This document shows, piece by piece, positions 55,929-64,000 of a stretch of DNA of 64,000 bases (positions are counted from its first letter, which is position 1; every line of letters starts with the position of its first letter). This DNA is from Sesamia nonagrioides (taxonomy: Eukaryota > Arthropoda > Insecta > Lepidoptera > Noctuidae). The notes beneath the pieces were generated by a model. The model was not told the origin of the DNA and made no database searches. It saw nothing but the letters and a program-made list of their open reading frames with translations. The position numbers and the translations under genes were made by a program. The stretch covers positions 3,224,001 to 3,288,000 of the forward strand of contig JADWQK010002383.1 of the NCBI GenBank assembly GCA_017933935.1. Reading direction: 5' to 3'.

Positions 55929-56120
55929 TCTTCTTCTTAGCCTATAGAGGTTCACTGCTGAACAAAGGCCCCCCCTTTGGTGAGGTTATATTTGGTTTCC
56001 TTAGTCGCCTCTTACGTCACCCACGGGAGGATATGGGTACACAAACGTAACCCGTGTGGTACCGGGTACAGAATAGTACCACTATTCTATACCTTTACCA
56101 CAAGGGTTACGTTTGTGTTA
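55929..56120 (-). mobile_element. Short mini-RTE derivative with fold-back (copy m4)
   Basis: Reverse-strand RTE tail (ttagcctatagaggttcact) meets the leader (gtcgcctcttacgtcaccca) after only about 60 bases. At 56040-56120 acacaaacgtaacccgtgtg is mirrored by acaagggttacgtttgtgtt, giving a hairpin. Confidence 0.55.
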
Positions 56121-56823
56121 TTAAGTTTTGGGTTATGAGGTCCGATAGTAGGGTGGTAGTTATAAGTTCCGATGGGACTAGCATGTATGAACATACAGTT
56201 GTATATATAAGTCTCTAATAAAATTAATGAAGAATAAAAAAAAAACTGGAAGTAGAAGTACCTATTTAATCAAAATGGTGAAAGTAATCAAAACAGGCAG
56301 GTATGAGGTTTGGTTTAGAGCTTAGTGTTTCCAGGAAATAGCCTTATTTGAAAAAGACAATAACTAAAGCCAATACATTGATCAAAGCAAAAACTTAATG
56401 ACAGACGAATGTCTTTTTAAAAGTTTTCATTTCCCATTAAAAATGTTTTTTCCTTTGCAATCTTAACATGACAAAAATGTCTACCGTTGTAACTTTGCTT
56501 TCGGAATGCTGTTATAAAATAAATCTAGCCGTTAAACCAACCTTTATGCCCTTCCCTGTATTAATACACCATAGATCGTGTTCTCAACCACGCAACAATG
56601 TAACTAGGACCGGTCTTATAACAAGGTAGGTAACTTGTTTCCTGGATAACTCTAACGGTTTGGAAGATGGAGGCCCGTATTTCGTAATTTTAATATATCA
56701 AATGTTACTACATAGACTTTTGATCTCAAAACAGAGCCAATTCTGACTTTGACTTATTGTTATACATATGGTAAAACAATCTGTTACTCTTGTCATATAA
56801 AAGTTTGGGCAAGTTATATAATC

Positions 56824-57428
56824 GGCCACCATAGACGCCATCATGCGCGTGAGGGCCATCGGCTACGACTGGGTGTTGAGAGCTCCCGTCGGGCGCCGAC
56901 TTGACGTGTAATGCGGACGACACGCTTGTCACTGCCCGGGGAGCTCGCACAGGGAAGCGACATTGACTGCGGTGTCACAGGTGGTGAACCACATCCGGCG
57001 CCTGGGCCTGGAGGTGGCCCTGGATAAGTCGGAGACACAGCGGGACGGGAGAGGGTAATCTCGACTCCCTTCCCGGGCCTCAAAAGACGCACCGAGCGCA
57101 AGGCAAGGGCGGACAAAGCCCTTTTCCGGCCCCTTTGAATGGGTTCAGGGCCGAGGGAGTTAAGGAAGTCTCCGCCGCCTATTCGATGGACCTGAGGCGG
57201 AGGCGCAAGCGAGTGTCTGCGCGCACCTCAGAGGTGAAGCATGGGGTAGTTAAATACCTCACTACCCCATGCAGGAGACGAGGCTCGGACAAACCGGGCC
57301 AGCACGAGAATGTGGGGCCCTGGAATAACCTGACCTCCTGCGGACCCGCGCGCACTTGAGAGGAGAGACGCCAGGGTGGATTTTAGTCAGTAAGAGTCTG
57401 AGAGATCCGGTCGCCCGCCCCAGGGCCG
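56824..57428 (+). pseudogene. Three-block relic of the 37-kb R1-clade LINE family
   Basis: Block 1 (56824-56860) matches TIDAIMRVRA. Block 2 (56861-57035) jumps to IGYDWVLR, DLTC-ADDTLVTA and LEVALDKSE. Block 3 (57036-57428) matches the basic C-terminus and 3' UTR, with gattttagtcagtaagagtc near the end. All are in the order of the 37721-39306 ORF but with the text between them lost. Frame is broken in several places. Confidence 0.7.
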
Positions 57429-57429
57429 A

Positions 57430-57663
57430 AATTAATAAATAAATATATCCGGACAAATCACACCCCCAAAGTAAGTTCGAGACTTGTGTTATAGGATACT
57501 AACTCAAAGATACTATATTTATAATAGATACATATATAGATAAACATCCAAGACCCAGGCCAATCAGGAAAAGATCGTTTTCCATCATGGCATGGCCGGG
57601 AATCGAACCCGGGGCGTCGCACCACGTCGCAGGCAGGCGTGTTGACCGCTGCGCCACGGAGGT
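57430..57663 (-). mobile_element. tRNA-derived SINE family C (copy 2)
   Basis: Same structure as 47785-48023: B box (cccgggttcgattcccggc), A box (cgtggcgcagcggtcaacac) and body gcctgggtcttggatgttta on the minus strand. It directly follows the LINE relic. Confidence 0.8.
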
Positions 57664-58079
57664 CGATTATCAAGTATTCTCAAATAACTTTGAGTCTGAA
57701 TGCTTTAGCGATAAAGTTGATAATCTAATAAAGAAATCTGACAGCTTGTAATAACTTGAAGGGCTGTTGTCTGTACAATAAAATAAATGTGACTTAGGCG
57801 TTACGCTTCGGGAGTTATTCTGTAATAACAATGATTTAGTATCTAAGAAAATTAGCTACACAAAACGCTAATGATGTAATAACTAATAAAATTGTATTAA
57901 CATGTCCTGACAATCACAAGTTGCGTGATTTCACGGTTGAAGACTGTTTCACGCGAATTTTCCCAAGAGAACGATGAATAATGATCTTTTTTTGTAGGCT
58001 TTAGACGTTTGCCGGATTCCTAATGTCGCCGTTAGTAAAGTTTCAGTAGTAATTAAAGAAGTTACTGCACTTTTCTGTT

Positions 58080-58232
58080 AAATGCATTGCATCACCTCGC
58101 TCAACTGCCGTCTTCCTTCTTAGTCAATCAGTTTTTGAGTGAATAGGCTTAATAATCTAGTGCGCTTTACCATCAACGATTGCATCACTGCTTACCATCA
58201 GGCGGGATTGCAGTCAAGCACTAGTTTATAAC
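58080..58232 (+). repeat. Short LINE-tail repeat
   Basis: ctcgctcaactgccgtcttc, atcaacgattgcatcactgc and cgggattgcagtcaagcact match 5380-5510. Confidence 0.5.
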
Positions 58233-58290
58233 TAATAAGAAAAATTGGAATTTTATCATGTTACTATTAACATTATTGAATATCATATAT

Positions 58291-58362
58291 GAATACAGAA
58301 GTTCAAAAATATTACAAAAAATATAGATTTTGAGTAGGTAATATTTTTGAACTTCTATATTC
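58291..58362. repeat. Fold-back next to a SINE
   Basis: gaatacagaagttcaaaaat (58291-58310) and its near-complement atttttgaacttctatattc (58342-58361) form a hairpin with one mismatch. The right arm includes the SINE target site. Confidence 0.6.
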
Positions 58363-58672
58363 ATCATCATCGTCATCTCAGCGTTAATCCCAGTCACATC
58401 CGAAGCTCTTTTTATCAGCTCTGGAGTCTGGGGTATGCTTTATCAGTGTAACTGCTGATTTTGGCTAAACTTCGATATTTTCATTGCAGTTAGACCAATT
58501 CGGCTCCAACAACCCGTTACGTCTGCCATTAGATGTTCGTATGGCAACCAGGACCAACGGTTTAACGTGCTTTCCGAGGCATGACCAGACCAGTGCAAAC
58601 ATTCATATTCATGCATACAACTATATTGCGCTCCGCGGGGATAGAACCTGCGTCTCCTTGCGCCACGGAGGC
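58360..58672 (-). mobile_element. SINE family A with 13-bp target duplication
   Basis: Minus strand SINE with tail, body and partial head (cgccacggaggc). TTGAACTTCTATA occurs at 58347-58359 and 58673-58685. The B box is worn (ctatccccgcg). Confidence 0.75.
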
Positions 58673-59312
58673 TTGAACTTCTATACTTATTCATATCATG
58701 TTCAATACAAGAGCTTTGATCTATTAATGACTTAGCGGTGAAATGAGAGATTCAGTTGAGAATTGACGAAATGTTAATTTGAATTTAGTATTATTCTTTT
58801 AAGCTGCACAACAACTTATTATGGGGTTTCCGCCATCTCCTACCGAAAATTGATTCCTGGATATAATGAATAAATCCCAATGATTTGTCAAGTGTAAAAG
58901 CCGTGTGAATCTTCGTAATAGTTATTATAATACTTAGGTATGTGTAGTCAAGAAACTTCAGTTTCATGTAATATAAATTAGAATCGCTCGTTTTCGCGCG
59001 CATCCAGCCGTGACAGTTTCACTGCAAACATTTGTGCACCTAGCCGAGATATGCGAGAACGTTGATAAACTACTTGTGATGTGATAGCATCTATTATGCC
59101 TGGGAAATTTGAATATTTTGGAAATATCTTGGGTCCTATTGTAAGTAAAATTCGATGTAGAATTTGTTTAATGTCCAAAATATACCTAAGTTTGAAGATT
59201 GTTTTGATAAACAAAAGTTAATATCTACTGAAAGAAAATCATAAACCCATAATCAGGCTTGTTTGTTCAAGTGAAACTTTGTCTTTTATCTGTTGGATTC
59301 TGCTACCAGGAC

Positions 59313-59600
59313 CATGGGCGTACCCAGGGTAGATCCCCCCTGAAAATCTCGCAAACCATGTGTGAACTCCCCTAACTATTAAACAAAGTATAAACGAGGA
59401 CTTATCTCCAACTTTTAAATAACCACGCAGTAGACACTAACTAAATGTATCTATTGTGTAAATGCCAAAAAGCCACGCGCGACTATACTGCACAAAATTA
59501 TTAACAACTCTAAAAATTTAACTTGCCCCCCCTAGGCCTGAATTGCCTTCCCCTTGGCCTGACTTGCCCCCCCAAAGGCCAGAAGCTGGGTACGCCCGTG
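59313..59600. mobile_element. hAT-like MITE with 8-bp target duplication
   Basis: Ends CATGGGCGTACCCAG and CTGGGTACGCCCGTG are inverted with one mismatch. ACCAGGAC flanks it on both sides (59305-59312, 59601-59608). The interior contains C runs (cttgccccccctaggcctga). 288 bp, non-coding. Confidence 0.8.
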
Positions 59601-60282
59601 ACCAGGACGTTTGAGTTTCTTAGCCAACAACCCGTTGGTAGGTTAAGTAGTGTTATTTGCCCACAGAAGAATAGATATCGATCTTGTCTGAGTTTCTGGA
59701 ATTGATTCCTTTCTACCTAAAAATCACAAAGCTCTCTGCGTAGGTACCTACATTATGAAAGAGCTTACCAAAAACCCGTTTTAAGATAAATAAATGTCTA
59801 TACCAAGCCTCATTTTTCTCACACCATACTATTTTATAGTAATGACCTGTTGTGTACCATTTACCACCAGTGTTTACTCTCGGTATTTCCTTTATTTGAC
59901 CGCCATAGCGTTAAACCTACCATTCACCGAGTAAACATTTACTGCGAACAATTTTCACGTCTTGTAAATAACCGGGCCGGTCGCCGGACATCTTTCCCTT
60001 GTGCCTTACATATACGGAATGTCGCCTCGTTACTTGTAACTGAGTAATTGCGTATATTTTTATACTTACGCGTGTGGCACCGTATTGTAGGCATGTTTCT
60101 CTAATAGCTACTTACCGAAGAAAACGTTTAGGTGAAAATCAAAGGAACGCCTTGTAGAGACAGAGAATGTGTTAAAGGCTGTTTTTCTCCAAATGCCAAT
60201 TTGTCTTTACACATTTAAAAAGAACTAAAAGCAAAAATATTATGTCTATTATCATTATTATTCACAAAATATAAAAAATTAT

Positions 60283-61510
60283 AGGCCTATTGCACTTGTA
60301 ACAATATTTTCCAAAATCATCGAAAAAGTGATTTTTATCAGTCTTTACTCATTCTTTGAGAAAAACAATGTCTTAACTAAAGAACAGTATCTACGGCTTT
60401 AGAAAGCATAAAAGTGTAAATATGGCGATCTATGATTTAATAAATGAAATTATTTCGAATATGGACAAGAAAATTTCAGTTACAGCATTATTCATGGACA
60501 TGACGAAGGCATTTGATTATGTAGATCACAGAATCCTTGTTATAAAATTAAGTAACTTTGGAATAAGGGGGAATGTCTTGAAGTTGATAAAGTCATACCT
60601 CGTTAGGAGAAAACAAATAACTAAAATAGTAAGAATATGTAATGTAACAAACACAGAACACACCTACCCATCGAAAGAAAAATGCATAAAATATGGTGTA
60701 CCACAGGGAAGTGTGCTTGGTCCGCTGTTATTTTTATGTTATACTCTATTTGCTGATGATTATACTACAATACGAAAATGAAATAAATAATAGTTTAAAC
60801 TTAATTATTCAATGGCTAACTAGTAACAACCTAAAAATTAATTTTGGAAAAATACACATAATAAACTTTAACCAACGATCGAACTCCATTGTTACGAACA
60901 TTAAATATAAAGATAATAAAATTGCTATAGTAAACAACACAAAACATCTAGGGATTTGGTTAGATCAACAGATATCATGGAAAACATAGATTGATCATAT
61001 AGTTAAAAAAGTCAATCAATATTGCTATGCTTTGCACAATTTGAACAAGGTCGCCAATCGCAGCACTGTTCTTACTGCGTATCACGCATACGTTTCCACC
61101 ACACTGCGATACGGCATAATATTTTGGGGTAATTCGACAGACAGGGAATTAGCCTTTAAGGCCCAAAAAAGTGTCTTCGTGCAATATGCATAATTAAAAA
61201 TACTGACAGTTGCAAACCATTTTTTATCAATTTAAAATTATTTACATTTCCGACCATATATATTTTTGAAGTAGTCATGTTCATCAAACAACCAAAACTT
61301 ATTTCAAACTCTTTCCACAAAACGCCACCCAGGTGCTCTTAAATCTAAAACCCATCAAACCGCCCTATTCTGAAAAAGATTCTTAGGTATGGCTCCAAAA
61401 AAATATAATAAATTACCCAAATCCATTCTTAAGCTTCAAAAGAATTAAATACCTTCAAAAAACACTCCGTGGGCTTTTAATACAGAAAGCTTATTATACG
61501 ATAAACGAAT
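60283..61510 (+). pseudogene. Decayed Jockey-like LINE reverse transcriptase
   Basis: Frame pieces: YRPIALVTIFSKIIEKVIF (60283 on), ALFMDMTKAFDYVDHRILV (first catalytic Asp), YGVPQGSVLGPLLFL, LFADDYTTI (second and third Asp), then WLTSNNLKINFGKIHIINFN and TKHLGIWLDQQISWKT in the next frame, and after a stop TLRYGIIFWGNSTDRELAF. More than five stops and frameshifts. AT-rich, unlike the R1-clade copies, so it is old or from an AT-rich lineage. Confidence 0.75.
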
Positions 61511-61559
61511 ACCTTAGTGAAATATAGAATCTACTTACACCATCATTCTCAGATCTGTT

Positions 61560-62320
61560 TATTACATCTGAGGGCACGGGAGTGCCCTCGCCAAGTCGAG
61601 CGCGAAGCAAACACTGCCGTACCATCTTTACCCGAACCATTTCGCTGCATTTTCAGGTCCCTAATTAAGAACCTCTGGATAGTACCAGAATGCTGAAATT
61701 TTGGTCATCCAGTAAGCTGTATTAACACACTTGAAATCTAAAATTTCAAGTCTATAGCTCATCCAGTTCTGAAGTTAAGCGCAAGTAAATTTCCGTGTTT
61801 TCGACACTCACTCACTCATGATCATCAAAATAGAAGTAGTACTTCCCATAAACTCAGAGAGCTGAAATTTAGTACATAGCCAGGGTTTAATGGTCACATA
61901 AAGGGAAAAATATAAAAACTAGAATAATCGAAGATCTGAAGTACCTGGTGACCTTGATTAGAAAGCAGAAGAGCCCAACCAAACTAGTAGAGATTGACGT
62001 ACCACCGTCAATAAAATATTCAACTTGGTGGGCCGCTTCATCAACTGACTTCAAAAAAAGGAGCGGGTTCTCAATTCGTCGTAATCTTTTTTTTTATGTA
62101 GGTGTGTTCACCGATTACCTTAAGACGCCTGGATCGATTTTCAAATTTCTTTTTGTTTGAAAGGGTATACTTTCCAGGTGGTCCAATAGTTACCAGGTTA
62201 GGATCTGATGATGGAAGACCAGAGAAATCAAGGATAACTTTCAAAAATCGTAGGGGTGACTAGTGCATTTCTAAGTATTTTCAATAAGTATTAGAAAACA
62301 CTACAATTTAATAAAGGTAC
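61560..62320. repeat. Dispersed repeat leading into tandem units
   Basis: Contains gagggcacgggagtgccctc (a small palindrome), aaaaggagcgggttctcaat and tcgtcg-aatc, and ccaggtggtccaatagttac, phrases that read like a conserved interspersed element. No coding frame beyond 70 codons. Classification unknown. Confidence 0.4.
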
Positions 62321-62324
62321 GGAG

Positions 62325-62850
62325 TAGATCTGATGATGAAGCTGGGAGACAGTCGTGAGAACTCCTCAACGATTCACAGCAGCTACCTTGTGTTTATGTT
62401 TGATTAATTTGTATTGGTGAGAACTTTACACCTCGATGGGTTGTGACTGTCATAAAGGCTCTGATGATGAACACAAAGGTCAGTCCCGCGTACTCCTCAA
62501 CGGTTTACAGTAGTTACTTTGTGTTTGGACTTATATCATTTATATTCATGAGGACTTTGCACCCATATGGGTTATAAAGAAGGTCTGAAGTAGATTTGAT
62601 GATGGAGTCGAGAGACAAACGAAGGAAGTCCTCAGCGATTCACAGCAGCTACCTTGTGTTTGTGCCTGATTAATTTGTATTGATAAGAGCTTTATACCTA
62701 GATAAATTGGGATTGTCATTAGAGATCTTTATGACGCAGACGAAGGGCAGTTAGGGGATTCCCAACGGTTTACAGTAGCTACTTTGCGTTTGGAATTAAT
62801 TCATTTATATTGATGAGAACTTTGCACCTATATGGGCTAAAATTATGATC
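62325..62850. repeat. Tandem repeat of about 130 bp in an A-B-A-B arrangement
   Basis: Units begin with ctgatgatga-like or tttgatgatgg text and share cgattcacagcagctacctt (A type) or cggtttacagtagttacttt (B type), followed by ttgtgtttg and an aat-tgtattg or catttatatt stretch. Four units; the two A units resemble each other more than either neighbouring B. Confidence 0.65.
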
Positions 62851-63219
62851 TGCAGTAACCTTTGAATTAGATCAGAAGGAAGAAATGTTCGTCGTTCAGT
62901 AATCTATAATCAAATCTACTATTGCTACATAAAAAAAAATGATTGTCATTGCAAAAATCCAGTGTAGTGGGACACATATTATATCTTCTAATTTAATCTA
63001 GCTTAGAGCGCCCCACTGCTGGAAATGCCTTCTCTTCTGCTTTGATAAAAACTGTGGATAAGACTAGACTGGCTTTTATACTTTTTAGTTTACACGAAGA
63101 AATAGTCGAACGATTACTAACTACTACTAACTGTTCAACTCGAACATAAACATTACACAAATGAAATGAACAAATTACCCTAAAATAAATTTCACTCAAA
63201 ATTTGGTCAAAATATAATC

Positions 63220-63410
63220 CACTAGCTTTAGGTAGGTTATATCGCTTTTTAGATTTTCCTTGGGAATATCGATTCGATAAAAACTACCCTATTATTTAAT
63301 CCGGATTTCTATCTTTGTGTCTACAAAATTTCAAAGAAATCGGTTCAGTAGTTACGGCGTGAAAGCGGAACAGACACACTTTTCTTCTTTTTTCATAAAT
63401 ATAGAGAAAT
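63220..63410 (+). repeat. Short interspersed repeat
   Basis: Contains tccttgggaatatcgattcg, aaatttcaaagaaatcggtt, cagtagttacggcgtgaaag and cataaatatagag. It resembles the E and CTGT-tailed families in layout. Confidence 0.4.
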
Positions 63411-63421
63411 TAGATGCATTT

Positions 63422-63485
63422 TTGACATATTGAGACAGAAATCAGGAATATTATTATATTCCTGATTTCTGTCTCAATATGTCAA
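63422..63485. repeat. Perfect palindrome, 29-bp arms
   Basis: 63422-63450 and 63457-63485 are exact complements (left arm starts ttgacatattgagacagaaa); the loop is 6 bases. Confidence 0.85.
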
Positions 63486-63541
63486 TAATCCGCCTAAAAT
63501 ATTCGCACTCCTAGGACACATGCCTCCTCTCGATGAGATAG

Positions 63542-63579
63542 AGTGGGCCGTAATCTACCCGTGTAGATTACGGCCCACT
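63542..63579. repeat. Perfect palindrome, 17-bp arms
   Basis: agtgggccgtaatctac at 63542-63558 and gtagattacggcccact at 63563-63579, loop of 4 bases. The same arm sequence is part of the retroposon tail near 25710. Confidence 0.8.
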
Positions 63580-64000
63580 GCGGCCCAGGGGGGCTTGATA
63601 AATGTCACATGCCTTCGGAGTTTTTGCTTCTAAAACATGCCGGTTGTCTCACGACGTTTTCCTTCACTGCACCGTTTTGAGAGCAGTAGTGATGAAATAA
63701 TTTACACAAATTAAAGCACCTGATAGGGTTCTAACCTACGGCCTACAACTTGTAAATCGCGGATGATACTACTAGTCCACCGCTGCTCTATCAGTGTGCA
63801 AGGGAATTGCATGATTTAATTCAACGACGAAGCGTTTTGCTCCCTCTTTACCGACTGGAACAATTATATAATAATAATAATAATAACGTTTATTCAGAAA
63901 TTATTTCATTGTTACACAAAATATATTATAGGTTATAATTTATTGTTACAATCGGATTACACATCTGTAACGGAACTAGGCAAAAGCCTGTGTTTCAGTT

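Overview
The window looks like AT-rich chromosomal DNA from a lepidopteran insect (moth or butterfly). The evidence is spliced coding exons with GT-AG introns, tRNA-derived SINEs with A and B boxes, R1-, RTE- and Jockey/CR1-type LINE fragments, many small inverted-repeat elements, and short interspersed repeats with CTGT or ATG tails. There is no bacterial, phage or plasmid signature and no CRISPR array. I cannot name the species.

Only one host gene can be supported, on the + strand from about 2940 to 33480. It encodes a secreted protein. A four-codon first exon (3166-3177) is followed by exons at 4081-4244, 4829-4994, 5541-5775 and 12680-12829. Every junction keeps the reading frame and has a GT donor and AG acceptor. 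Exon 5 ends one base into a codon and can join in frame to at least two 3' exons. A short one at 31378-31436 gives about 261 aa. A long one at 31934-32799 gives about 530 aa with Pro/Tyr/Ala-rich and Thr-rich stretches. Three weaker candidates in the same phase lie at 19176-19285, 33037-33077 and 33420-33481. I do not recognise the family; the composition suggests an extracellular matrix or cuticle-type protein. A CRE-like octamer and a TATA-like box sit upstream of exon 1.

Almost everything else is mobile-element debris. By region: 0.2-2.6 kb has a mini-RTE, a LINE C-terminus and a SINE. 6.8-7.8 kb is a tandem pair of inverted-repeat elements. 8.5-10.6 and 16.05-18.1 kb are two sister copies of an IS630/Tc1/mariner-type transposon with an unusually long second catalytic spacing. 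10.6-12.2 kb has two further MITEs and an unidentified ORF remnant. 21.2-22.2 kb is a hAT-like element nested in a short repeat. 24.5 kb is a MITE with long arms. 28.0-30.7 kb is a 5'-truncated R1-clade LINE. 35.2-36.15 kb is a SINE split by an inverted-repeat element carrying a THAP-finger start. 37.4-39.3 kb is a young R1-clade LINE with a perfect 16-bp target duplication. 44.5-45.8 and 60.3-61.5 kb are decayed Jockey/CR1-like LINEs. 46.5-47.6 kb is an RTE deletion derivative nested in a MITE. 53.6-54.2 kb is a SINE nested in a short repeat. 56.8-57.4 kb is a three-block relic of the 37-kb LINE family. 59.3 kb is a hAT-like MITE. 62.3-62.8 kb is a dimeric tandem repeat.

The most interesting points are the choice of 3' exons in the host gene, the long-spacing DDE transposons, the RTE derivatives sharing a leader-to-tail junction, the THAP-bearing nested element, and the recurrence of TGACGTCA inside several unrelated elements and in front of the host gene.
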